From positions 1 to 62,245 of the forward strand of contig NZ_KV908325.1 of NCBI RefSeq assembly GCF_001999765.1: a stretch of DNA of 62,245 bases, in the 5' to 3' direction. Position 1 is the stretch's first letter; each line of letters opens with the position of its first letter. A program made the position numbers and the translations under genes. The DNA comes from Sinomonas mesophila (GTDB taxonomy: Bacteria > Actinomycetota > Actinomycetes > Actinomycetales > Micrococcaceae). The notes beneath the pieces were generated by a model. The model did no database searches, was not told where the DNA came from, and was given only the letters and a program-made list of their open reading frames with translations. This document shows, in pieces, positions 33,879-41,547 of this stretch.

Positions 33879-33988
33879 GTGAGTTCAGGTCCTCTCTTGA
33901 AAGCCGCAGGGCGTGGCAGGCCACGGGGACGGATCGGTCGGTCCGGCCGGCGTCCTCTTCTGCGTATGTGAAATGTGGTGAGTGCGTG

Positions 33989-34110
33989 TTAGAGGGCGGT
34001 GTCGCCGCCGCTGATCAGGAGTGTTGTAGGGGACTCGAAGGGACGATAAAGAGCGCGGCGTCCGCGATCTCCTCGAAGGGGCCGCGGCAGATGTCCTTAC
34101 GGGGACGCGG
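33989..34110 (-). pseudogene. Remnant of an SDR C-terminus
   Basis: Between the RidA and GntR genes the minus strand reads PFEEIADAALFIVPSS and, after a frame change, TTLLISGGDTAL before a stop at 33989. This is the usual end of an SDR (EEIADAALFLAS...DGG...). The remainder of the gene is gone. It suggests an earlier SDR gene was lost from this cluster. Confidence 0.5.
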
Positions 34111-34112
34111 TC

Positions 34113-34793
34113 CTACGTTTGGTAGTAGTGCTCTTCGAGAGCCTTGATCAGCACCTCGCTGTCGCCGGTCATGGCGGCGTCCAAGAGCAGCAGGTGCCGA
34201 GTGGCCTGCGTGTCGCCGCTGCCGACTCCGCGCCGCATGATCGGCACCATCATGACGGCGAGAAGGGACTCCAGGCTTTGCCAGGCCTCGAACAGCTTTG
34301 CCCTGGGCTGCTGGCTCATCAACGTTCCGTGGAACTCCCGGTCCAGCCTCATGAGCTCGTCGACGTCATCCGGCAGCCGCAGCCCCCGCATGCGTTCCGC
34401 GATATCCCTCAGCTCCTTCTCCGCGCTCTCGGACGGGGGAAGCGCCGCGTGCCGGGCCGCTCGTCCTTCGAGTGCTGCGAAGACTTCCCCGATCTCGGCA
34501 ATGTCGCTGTCGCTGAAGTAGCGGACCCGGTTGCCGGAGCCGGGCGAGAACTCCACCAGGCCGGTTGAGGCGAGTCGGGTCAGGGCCTCGCGGATGGTGC
34601 CGCGGCTCACCGAGAGATCCTCGGCGAGCCTTGTCTCCACCAGATGCCGACCCGGGTCGAGGGTTCCGAGGATGATCTCTCTCCGTATGCGGTGCTCCAC
34701 CTGATCCACGAGGGTTGTCCGCTGCGCGGCTCGGGGCGCAAGCGTCCTCGCAAGAGTTGCCCCAGCTGGCTCAGAGAAGGGCCTTTTCTCCAT
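34113..34793 (-). CDS. GntR-family regulator, FCD type (third type)
   Basis: The product has 226 residues. The winged helix is GTLDPGRHLVETRLAEDLSV then SRGTIREALTRLASTGLVEF; the helical effector domain holds FHGTLMSQQPRAKLFEAW. The ATG at 34793 is favoured over one at 34877, which would run into the promoter region. It is divergent from the aspartoacylase-family gene; the intergenic region holds the GTCnGACA-N4-TGTCCnAC dyad that recurs at 23793. It is the best candidate for the binder of both dyads. Confidence 0.87.
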   Translation of the reverse strand: MEKRPFSEPAGATLARTLAPRAAQRTTLVDQVEHRIRREIILGTLDPGRHLVETRLAEDLSVSRGTIREALTRLASTGLVEFSPGSGNRVRYFSDSDIAEIGEVFAALEGRAARHAALPPSESAEKELRDIAERMRGLRLPDDVDELMRLDREFHGTLMSQQPRAKLFEAWQSLESLLAVMMVPIMRRGVGSGDTQATRHLLLLDAAMTGDSEVLIKALEEHYYQT

Positions 34794-34846
34794 TTGCCTC
34801 ACACCCCTAGGTGGCTCATGGCGCCACCCCCGGTCGGGAGTGGGCC

Positions 34847-34905
34847 TTGACACATGATCACCTGACGATAGTATCAAACAGTGACGTCAGACACTACTGT
34901 CCGAC
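34847..34905 (+). promoter_or_regulatory. Promoter plus GTCnGACA-N4-TGTCCnAC operator (copy 2)
   Basis: TTGACA (34847-34852), 16 nt, TAGTAT (34869-34874), then 11 nt later GTCAGACA-CTAC-TGTCCGAC (34886-34905). It drives the hydrolase gene at 34926. The same design in the same spacing lies on the other strand at 23851-23793. Confidence 0.75.
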
Positions 34906-34925
34906 AATCATAGGAGGGACACACC

Positions 34926-35876
34926 ATGGACGGCCGGACCAGCCAAGAAGCCGTGATTCGCGGCTACTTGCGGATTCCGGGGCTTCCTGACGGGGACTTG
35001 GAGCTGCCCTATCTCCAGTTCCAAGGCCGGGCAGCAGGGCCTCGACTGACGTTGCTGTCCGGCGTGCACGGTTGCGAGTACTCGGGCATGGCTGCCCTGC
35101 GCGAGTTCCTTGGTGAGATCGACACCGCGGCACTCATCGGGACCATCACGGCGGTCCCGGTGGTCAACCTCCCGGCGTACACGAGCCGGACACCCTTCGT
35201 GGTTCCAGCCGATGGGAAGAATCTGAACAGGTGCTTTCCGGGTGACCCCAGCGGCACGTACGCCGACGTGCTCGCCCACCATGTCTTCGAGCGGTTCATC
35301 CGTGGAGCGGATTACGTCATCGACGTGCATTCCGGGGACCTCCCCGAGGTCATCGAGCCCCTTGTCGTCTATGACGAATCAGCGGTCGGTGAAGCTGCTC
35401 GGCAGATCGCCCTGGCCTACGGGACGGAGCACGTGATCAGGCAACCGGCCTCGGCGCGGGTCACCACTGGCACGACCAGTGCCGCTGCTGCGGACGCCGG
35501 CGTCCCTGCTATTACTGCCGAGGCGGGAGGCAACGGCGTCGTGAGTGCCCAAGCCGTCGCCACGCATCTCCGGGGGCTGCGGAACGTCGTCGCGACCTTG
35601 GGGATGCTCCCGTATGACGTAGAGCGGCCTTCCCGCCAGATCGAGCACGATCGGGGGTGGAGCTGGATCTACAGCCCCGTTGGGGGCTGGTGGCAACCGC
35701 TCGCCGAGCTCGGCAAGCGGGTCGACGAAGGCGAGGTCCTTGGACGCGTCAGCAACCTGTTCGGTGACGTCATCCACGAGGTGAAGGCACTCGAAGCCGG
35801 AACCCCCATGATCATCACCACGAGCCCCGCGGTTGCCGCGGAGGGGCTCCTTATGGCTCTGACCCAGGAGGTTTGA
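34926..35876 (+). CDS. Succinylglutamate desuccinylase/aspartoacylase-family hydrolase
   Basis: The protein has 316 residues and is a zinc-carboxypeptidase-like amidohydrolase. Zinc ligands are His 48 and Glu 51 in SGVHGCEYSG, and the third His in YVIDVHSGDLPE near residue 140; NLPAYTSRTPFV and DGKNLNRCFPGD are also typical. Members remove acyl groups from N-acylated amino acids or from acetyl-diaminobutyrate in ectoine breakdown. The stop is directly followed by the ATG of the FAD oxidase, with its ribosome-binding site inside this gene, so the two are one operon. Confidence 0.88.
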   Translation: MDGRTSQEAVIRGYLRIPGLPDGDLELPYLQFQGRAAGPRLTLLSGVHGCEYSGMAALREFLGEIDTAALIGTITAVPVVNLPAYTSRTPFVVPADGKNLNRCFPGDPSGTYADVLAHHVFERFIRGADYVIDVHSGDLPEVIEPLVVYDESAVGEAARQIALAYGTEHVIRQPASARVTTGTTSAAAADAGVPAITAEAGGNGVVSAQAVATHLRGLRNVVATLGMLPYDVERPSRQIEHDRGWSWIYSPVGGWWQPLAELGKRVDEGEVLGRVSNLFGDVIHEVKALEAGTPMIITTSPAVAAEGLLMALTQEV

Positions 35877-37064
35877 ATGAGCACTACCAGGAAGCGCGTC
35901 GCCGTCATAGGCCTGGGAACCGCTGGCAGCATGGCTGCCTGGCGCCTGGCCTCACGGGGCGCGGACGTCGTCGGCTACGAGCAATTCGGGACGGGCCACG
36001 ACCGCAGCGCCCATGCCGGCGAGTCTCGCATCTTCCGTACCGCCTACTTCGAAGATCAGGAGTACGCACCACTGCTCCGCACCGCCAAGGCCCTGTGGCG
36101 TCAACTCGAGGCGGAGACGGGCAGCGAGCTCCTCACCCTCGCTGGCCACCTCATGCTCGGGGAGGCTTCGACCGAGATGGCGAACGTCAGCGCCTCCATC
36201 GACCAGTTTGGGGTCGACGCCTCGGTGATCCCTCTCGAGGAGGCGCGCAAGCGCTGGCCGCAGCATCCCTTCCGGGAGGACGACGTCGTCGTGCTCGATC
36301 GCGAAGGAGGCTATCTCCGCCCGGAGCTGGCCGTCCTCAACGCCGCCCGCCGAGCCGAGACGCTCGGCGCCCAGCTGCGGACTTACACTCCCGTCGAGGG
36401 GATCGAGGTCAGGAACGACGGCGTCTGGGTCACGGCCGGTGGTCATAGCGAGCGTTATGATCATGCCGTCGTGACGACCGGCCCCTGGGCCGGCAAGCTC
36501 TTCCCTGAATTTGCGGCGCTCGTTGAAGTGCGCAAGGCAGTGTCGGCGTGGTTCGTCGGGAAGGAAGCCGGGGCCTTCGACCCGGCCCGCTTCCCGTGCT
36601 TCATCCGCGCGACTCCTCGGGAGTTCTACGGGCTGCCGGCGATGGCGGGGAACGGGCTGAAGCTCGGCCTGTCCGGCGCGGTCAATCGGCCTGTTGCCGA
36701 CCCCGACGCCCTCGAGCGGACAGTGCCGCTCGATGAGGTGCAGGCCTTCAGAGAGCTGGTCACGGATTCCTTCCCAGGCCTCTACCCGGACCCGATCCGG
36801 GTCGCCGCCTACATGGATGGCTACACCCGGGACGGGCACGGAATCGTCGGGCGCCTTGGCGGCGAGGAGCGTCTCACTGTGGTCACGGGCCTCTCCGGCC
36901 ACGGATTCAAGCTGGCGCCCGCGCTCGGCGAGATCGCCGCGGACTACGCCCTGGCCAGTTCGAGCGACAACACCCTCGCGCTCCTGAACCCCGATCGCTT
37001 CTTGGCAACCCAGTCCTCGGCGGCGAAGCGGGGAGGTGATACACGTCCCGTTCCCGGCGAATGA
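35877..37064 (+). CDS. FAD-dependent amine/amino-acid oxidase, SoxA/MSOX type (paralogue 1)
   Basis: The product has 395 residues. The dinucleotide fold is VAVIGLGTAGSMAAWRLAS, followed by HAGESRIFRTAYFEDQEYAP, which matches the R-x-x-R region of monomeric sarcosine oxidase and N-methyltryptophan oxidase. VTGLSGHGFKLAPALGEIAA closes the FAD site. The cysteine that binds FAD covalently in those enzymes, expected before a YT motif near residue 310, appears to be Asp (YMDGYTRD). It probably oxidises a secondary amine or N-methyl amino acid. Confidence 0.85.
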   Translation: MSTTRKRVAVIGLGTAGSMAAWRLASRGADVVGYEQFGTGHDRSAHAGESRIFRTAYFEDQEYAPLLRTAKALWRQLEAETGSELLTLAGHLMLGEASTEMANVSASIDQFGVDASVIPLEEARKRWPQHPFREDDVVVLDREGGYLRPELAVLNAARRAETLGAQLRTYTPVEGIEVRNDGVWVTAGGHSERYDHAVVTTGPWAGKLFPEFAALVEVRKAVSAWFVGKEAGAFDPARFPCFIRATPREFYGLPAMAGNGLKLGLSGAVNRPVADPDALERTVPLDEVQAFRELVTDSFPGLYPDPIRVAAYMDGYTRDGHGIVGRLGGEERLTVVTGLSGHGFKLAPALGEIAADYALASSSDNTLALLNPDRFLATQSSAAKRGGDTRPVPGE

Positions 37065-37088
37065 CTGATTCCCTGGTAGTCCCCCAAC

Positions 37089-37128
37089 GTCAACGAAGAC
37101 CACGCAGAGTCAAAGAAGACCGCGTAGG
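37089..37128. repeat. 20-bp direct repeat upstream of binding-protein gene
   Basis: GTCAACGAAGACCACGCAGA (37089-37108) is followed at once by GTCAAAGAAGACCGCGTAGG (37109-37128). The two copies differ at few positions. They lie about 90 nt before the start of the second binding-protein gene and may be paired regulator sites. Confidence 0.5.
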
Positions 37129-37215
37129 GGACGTTCTGCCGAAAGCACTTGGCAGCACTGAACTGCCTCACCTGCAACTGCGACACCCTGCCGACATGAT
37201 TCCAAGGAAAGCACC

Positions 37216-38142
37216 GTGAAGACAATCAAGAAGGTCCATGCCGCTGCTGCGGCCCTTGCCCTCCTCCTGACCCTGAACGCCTGCGCCAACGCTGCCAGCG
37301 GCGATTCTGCAAACCCCAGCCCCACCGAGATCGGGCTGCGGGACATCTCCGAGGGCGTCCAGCCCGACCCCAAGGCTGTGAGCCTTCTGCCGCAGGAGTA
37401 CAAGGACAAGGGCGAGCTCACCGTCGCCGCTGACCTGCACTACCCTCCGACGGTCTTCCTCGCCTCTGACAACCAGACGCCGGTCGGCCTCAACCCGGAC
37501 ATCACCCGCCTCATCGCGAAGAAGCTCGGCGTGAAGGTGAAGTTCGTGGACACGAAGTTCGACACGATCATCCCGGGCCTCGACGGTGGCCGCTTCGACT
37601 TCACCGTCTCGACCATGGCCAAGACTGATGAGCGGCTCAAGGTCGTGGACATGATCGACTACTTCAAGGCTGGCAGCTCCATTGGCGTGAACGCCGGGAA
37701 CCCCCAGAACCTGACCAACGAGACCCTGTGCGGCAAGAATGTCGCCGTGACGCAGGGTTCCACCGGCCAGCTACTGCGCCTCCCGGCCCTGAATGAGAAG
37801 ACCTGCACCTCCCAGGGCAAGCCCGCGATCAACGCTGTGACCCTGCCGAACATCCAGGAGGCCCTGGTCCAGCTGCACGCGAAGCGGATCGACGCCATCC
37901 TCTACGACACGACCGCACTCGCATGGGCCCAGACGCAGCAGCCGGGCTCGTTCCAGATGCTCACCCCGCCGCTCAACGTCGGTGGCACCGGCATCACAGC
38001 TGTGGCGCTGAAGAAGGGCTCGCCGCTGACCCCGGCCATGCAGGCGGCGATCCAGTCCATCCTGGGGACCCCGGAGTACAAGGAGGCCCTCAAGACCTGG
38101 GGCCTCGAGTTCGGCGCCATCGACGACGCCAAGCTGAACTAG
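37216..38142 (+). CDS. Amino-acid ABC transporter substrate-binding lipoprotein (paralogue 2)
   Basis: The protein has 308 residues. The signal MKTIKKVHAAAAALALLLTL ends in the lipobox LNAC. The rest aligns almost throughout with the protein at 24003-24977 (for example both have AKRIDAILYDTTALAWAQTQ and KGSPLTPAMQAAIQSILGTP). The N-terminal signals differ strongly. The GTG start follows AAGGAAAG. The gene is directly followed by permease and ATPase genes, so it is the resident binding protein of that importer. Confidence 0.93.
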   Translation: MKTIKKVHAAAAALALLLTLNACANAASGDSANPSPTEIGLRDISEGVQPDPKAVSLLPQEYKDKGELTVAADLHYPPTVFLASDNQTPVGLNPDITRLIAKKLGVKVKFVDTKFDTIIPGLDGGRFDFTVSTMAKTDERLKVVDMIDYFKAGSSIGVNAGNPQNLTNETLCGKNVAVTQGSTGQLLRLPALNEKTCTSQGKPAINAVTLPNIQEALVQLHAKRIDAILYDTTALAWAQTQQPGSFQMLTPPLNVGGTGITAVALKKGSPLTPAMQAAIQSILGTPEYKEALKTWGLEFGAIDDAKLN

Positions 38143-38155
38143 CGGGGGCGCCTTC

Positions 38156-39088
38156 ATGATCACGGCTATCTATAAAGGAAGCAAAGAGTCGGCGGGAAGC
38201 ATGAATGCCGCCCTCAAGCCCCGGCTGCGGCTGCGGACGCCCTCCGAGTACGCGGGATGGGTCCTCAGCATCTTCGTCGCCATCGGGATTCTCTCTTCGG
38301 TCCTGACCAACCCCAACTTCCGGTGGGAGATCGTCGGGAAGTACTTCTTCGCGGAGTCGATCCTGCGCGGGCTCATGCTCACGATCTTCCTCACGGTCGC
38401 GAGCATGGCCCTGGGCACGCTGCTGGGCCTGGCCCTGGCGGTCATGCGCTCCTCGCACGTGAAGCCGGTCTCGATCGCCGCGAGCCTCTACATCACGCTG
38501 TTCCGCGGCACCCCGGTGCTGGTGCAGCTGATCTTCTGGTTCAACATCGCCGCCCTGTACCCGAACCTCATGATCGGGATCCCGTTCACCGACATCGGGA
38601 TGGCCATCGATGTCAACACGCTGATGGGCCCGATCACGGCGGCCCTGGTGGGCCTGACGCTGAACGAGGCCGCGTACATGGCCGAGATCATCCGCGGCGG
38701 GTTCTCCGCGGTGGGCAAGGGCCAGATCGAGGCCGCCGACTCGCTCGGCATGAGCGCCGGGACGCGGATGCGCAAGGTCATCATCCCCCAGGCCATGCCC
38801 TCGATCATCCCGGCCACCGGCAACCAGGTCATCGGCATGTTCAAGGGAACCTCGCTCGTGTCCGTCCTGGGCGTGGCCGAGCTGCTGCAGAGCGCGCAGC
38901 TGATCTACGCCCGCACCTTCGAGACGATCCCGCTGCTGATCGTGGCCAGCCTCTGGTACCTCGTGATGACCCTGCTGCTGAGCTACCCCCAGTCCAAGCT
39001 CGAGCAGAAGTACAACCGGGCGTCCTCCAACCTGCCCCGCAAGGCCAAGGCCGTCCAGCTCACCGACCCGGAAGGAGCGGCACGATGA
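38156..39088 (+). CDS. Amino-acid ABC transporter permease
   Basis: The product has 310 residues with about five membrane helices. The coupling-loop signature [20 protein letters not shown] followed by IEAADSLGM is that of HisM/GlnP-type permeases, and [18 protein letters not shown] is the conserved start of the domain. A second in-frame ATG near 38200 is possible; I kept the first because it follows the binding-protein stop by 13 nt. It probably works as a homodimer, since only one permease gene is present. Confidence 0.92.
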   Translation: MITAIYKGSKESAGSMNAALKPRLRLRTPSEYAGWVLSIFVAIGILSSVLTNPNFRWEIVGKYFFAESILRGLMLTIFLTVASMALGTLLGLALAVMRSSHVKPVSIAASLYITLFRGTPVLVQLIFWFNIAALYPNLMIGIPFTDIGMAIDVNTLMGPITAALVGLTLNEAAYMAEIIRGGFSAVGKGQIEAADSLGMSAGTRMRKVIIPQAMPSIIPATGNQVIGMFKGTSLVSVLGVAELLQSAQLIYARTFETIPLLIVASLWYLVMTLLLSYPQSKLEQKYNRASSNLPRKAKAVQLTDPEGAAR

Positions 39089-39858
39089 CGACGACCCCCG
39101 ACGGCACGATCCACGTCCGGAACCTGCGTAAGTCGTTCGGCCCCAAGACGGTCCTGAAGGACATCAACCTCGACATCGCCAGCGGCGAGGTCGCCTGCAT
39201 CATCGGCCCGTCCGGCTCGGGCAAGTCGACCCTGCTGCGCTGCCTCAATGGCCTGGAGACCGTCGACTCCGGCGTGCTGAAGGTCAACGGCGAGGACTTC
39301 GGCTACCAGGAGACCGAGCACGCCTACCACGCCCTGAGCCGCAAGCGCCTCGCCGAGCAGCGGACCCGGGTCGGGATGGTGTTCCAGCAGTTCAACCTGT
39401 TCCCGAACATGACCGCCGCGGAGAACGTCATGGCCGGCCCGGTGCTGGTCAAGCGCGGGGACAGGAAGGCCGCGGCCAAGCGCGCCCAGGAGCTGCTCAC
39501 CGACGTCGGGCTCGGCCAGTTCGGGCACCACTACCCGGCCCAGCTCTCCGGCGGGCAGCAGCAGCGCGTCGCGATCGCCCGGGCCCTGGCCATGAACCCG
39601 GAGATCATCCTCTTCGACGAGCCCACGTCCGCGCTGGACCCTGAGAAGGTCGGCGAGGTCCTGGCGGTCATGAAGAGCCTGGCGAGCAAGGGCATGACCA
39701 TGGTCGTGGTCACCCACGAGATGGGCTTCGCCCGCGAGGTCGGCGACACCGTCGTGTTCATGGACGAGGGCTACATCGTCGAACGCGGCGACGCCCGAGA
39801 AGTCCTCGGCAACCCCCAAGAACCCCGTACCCAGTCCTTCCTCGAGAAAGTGCTCTGA
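39085..39858 (+). CDS. Amino-acid ABC transporter ATP-binding protein
   Basis: The product has 257 residues. Walker A is GPSGSGKST, the Q-loop follows at [11 protein letters not shown], the signature is [20 protein letters not shown], Walker B is [13 protein letters not shown] and the switch His is in VTHEMGF. It is of the GlnQ/HisP type for polar amino acids. The ATG overlaps the permease stop (ATGA). It energises the importer with the binding protein at 37216 and perhaps also the one at 24003. Confidence 0.95.
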   Translation: MTTTPDGTIHVRNLRKSFGPKTVLKDINLDIASGEVACIIGPSGSGKSTLLRCLNGLETVDSGVLKVNGEDFGYQETEHAYHALSRKRLAEQRTRVGMVFQQFNLFPNMTAAENVMAGPVLVKRGDRKAAAKRAQELLTDVGLGQFGHHYPAQLSGGQQQRVAIARALAMNPEIILFDEPTSALDPEKVGEVLAVMKSLASKGMTMVVVTHEMGFAREVGDTVVFMDEGYIVERGDAREVLGNPQEPRTQSFLEKVL

Positions 39859-39865
39859 AGAAAAA

Positions 39866-40996
39866 ATGTCTGATGGAAAGCTGGCCGTCATCGGCCTCGG
39901 CAGCATCGGCAGCATGGCCCTGTGGCAGGCCTCGCGCCTGACCGACTCGGTCGTCGGCTTCGAAGCGAAGGTCCCCGCCCACGGCCGCAGCGCCGTGGGC
40001 GGCGACACCCGCCTCTTCCGAATGCTCCACCTCAACCCGGCCTTCGACCCGCTCCTGAAGCGCTCCCAGCGCCTGTGGGCAGAGCTCGAGCAGGAGTCGG
40101 GCCAGGACATCCTCCTGCGCTGCGGCGGGCTGTACATCGGCACCGACAAAGGGCCGTACATCTCGCAGCTTCGCGAGTCGGCACAAGCGACCGGTGTTGT
40201 CCACGAGTTCCTTTCCCGCGGGGAGATGGCCGAGCGGTACCCGCAGCACAACCTGCGGGAGGACGACGTCGCGGTGTTCGACCCTGCCGGGGGTGCGCTG
40301 CGTACCGACCGTGCGGTCACGGCCGCGGTCGCCGCGGCCCAGGCCAACGGCGCCACCGTACTCACAAACACTCCGGTGGACGACATCCGCGAAACCGCCG
40401 ACGGCGTCGTTGTGACCTCCGGGGACCGGTCCTGGACCTTCGAGAACGTCATCGTCGCCTCGGGGGGATGGTCACGGAAGCTCCTCCCGGAGGCCCTGCA
40501 GGCGCACACCCAGCCGAACAGGGTCTTCCTCACCTGGTTCGTCGCGAAGGACCCCGTGCTCTTCTCCCCGGAACGGTTCCCCATCTTCGTCCGGCTCTCC
40601 GGAGAGCGCTCCATGTACGGAGCGCCCGCGGTCGACGGGGTCACGGTCAAGGCAACCCTGAACTTCCGCCCCAAGCCGACCGAGCGCGCCGATGCTGTTC
40701 CGAGGGAGCTCACCGCCGAGGAGATCGCCGAGACGACCGAGACGGTGAGCGAGTTCTTCCCGGGCCTGTACCCGAACATCGTACGCTCGGACGCGTTCCC
40801 GGACCTCTTCACGACCGACCGGAACCCGCTGCTCGGCCGGCTGGGCGCCGGGAGCAGGATCTACACCGCGACCGGGTTCTCCGGCGGCGGCTTCAAGACG
40901 GCCACCGGTTACGGCGAGATCGCCGCCCTCGAGGCCCTGGGCAAGGAGACGTTCGAGGACGTCGACTTCCTGCGCCCGCAGAGGTTCACCGCCTAG
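39866..40996 (+). CDS. FAD-dependent amine/amino-acid oxidase, SoxA/MSOX type (paralogue 2)
   Basis: The protein has 376 residues and the same layout as the oxidase at 35877: LAVIGLGSIGSMALWQASRL, GRSAVGGDTRLFRMLHLNPA and YTATGFSGGGFKTATGYGEI. The covalent-FAD cysteine position again seems to be Asp (FPDLFTTDRNPLLGR). It begins 8 nt after the ATPase stop, so it is in the transporter operon. This suggests that the imported solute is its substrate or precursor. A terminator follows. Confidence 0.87.
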   Translation: MSDGKLAVIGLGSIGSMALWQASRLTDSVVGFEAKVPAHGRSAVGGDTRLFRMLHLNPAFDPLLKRSQRLWAELEQESGQDILLRCGGLYIGTDKGPYISQLRESAQATGVVHEFLSRGEMAERYPQHNLREDDVAVFDPAGGALRTDRAVTAAVAAAQANGATVLTNTPVDDIRETADGVVVTSGDRSWTFENVIVASGGWSRKLLPEALQAHTQPNRVFLTWFVAKDPVLFSPERFPIFVRLSGERSMYGAPAVDGVTVKATLNFRPKPTERADAVPRELTAEEIAETTETVSEFFPGLYPNIVRSDAFPDLFTTDRNPLLGRLGAGSRIYTATGFSGGGFKTATGYGEIAALEALGKETFEDVDFLRPQRFTA

Positions 40997-41015
40997 CCTC
41001 CTACTCACCCCCATG

Positions 41016-41047
41016 AGCAGCGGCGGCCCCTCGAGGCCGCCGCTGCT
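41016..41047 (+). terminator. Terminator of the transporter-oxidase operon
   Basis: A perfect 13-bp stem (41016-41028 with 41035-41047) encloses six bases, 20 nt after the oxidase stop. Confidence 0.85.
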
Positions 41048-41086
41048 TGATCCCCTCGCAGCCCGGCCTGGGCTGACGCCAGATCT

Positions 41087-41107
41087 CAGAAACTGAAACC
41101 AGTTCTG
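41087..41107 (+). promoter_or_regulatory. Imperfect dyad upstream of the RAM-aspA operon
   Basis: CAGAAACTG and CAGTTCTG face each other around AAAC, 39 nt before the ATG of the RAM-domain gene. It could bind an Lrp-type regulator such as the protein at 28215, but there is no second copy to support this. Confidence 0.35.
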
Positions 41108-41145
41108 ACGAAGAATCGTCGGAGCGCGGCCAACACTGGAGCGAG

Positions 41146-41529
41146 ATGTCACAACCCGCTGCTGCCGAACGTCCATCATCCGTGGGTAGCCACTGGCTCG
41201 TTCCGGAGGAGATTGCCGCACTCCGCCCGGTAACGGCGGTGATCAGAGTCGTTCAAGACCGAGCACGCACTGGTGCCGACCTCCTGCGCACTCTGGACTA
41301 CATCCCAGAAATCGTCACCGCCGAGGTCCTTGACGAGGACGGCTCCCTCTTGCTGAGGATTCAGGCGACAGAGCCTGCCCGCATCGAGGCGATCGCCAGT
41401 GGGTTGTGCAGGCAATCGGCTGTCGTGTCGTTAGACGTGACGCGAACGACGGTCGTCCTCTCCAAGCCCCCGGCCAACGGCGAGCCCGTTGGGGAGAAGA
41501 TCGCCGCCCCGAGGCCGCCGAGCACGTGA
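41146..41529 (+). CDS. Stand-alone RAM (Lrp effector-domain) protein
   Basis: The product has 127 residues. The core PVTAVIRVVQDRARTGADLL then IPEIVTAEVLDEDGSLLLRI, VVSLDVTRTTVVLS aligns with the RAM domain of the Lrp protein at 28215 (PVSAILLVHRSDRMRGSDVI, PEVVTCDVVSGELDLVVRVE). No helix-turn-helix precedes it; the first 28 residues are low-complexity. Stand-alone RAM proteins can bind amino acids or assemble with full Lrp proteins. It stands 18 nt before aspA in one operon. Confidence 0.7.
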   Translation: MSQPAAAERPSSVGSHWLVPEEIAALRPVTAVIRVVQDRARTGADLLRTLDYIPEIVTAEVLDEDGSLLLRIQATEPARIEAIASGLCRQSAVVSLDVTRTTVVLSKPPANGEPVGEKIAAPRPPST

Positions 41530-41547
41530 CCATGAATTGAGAAGGAT

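Noticed and set aside
34926-37064. Ectoine degradation operon
   Set aside because: The hydrolase family and the neighbouring Lrp, aldehyde dehydrogenase and aminotransferase genes recall that pathway, but the ectoine hydrolase (M24 peptidase fold) is absent.
24003-38142. The two binding-protein genes as an assembly duplicate
   Set aside because: They differ at many positions and have unrelated signal peptides and promoters, so they are true paralogues.
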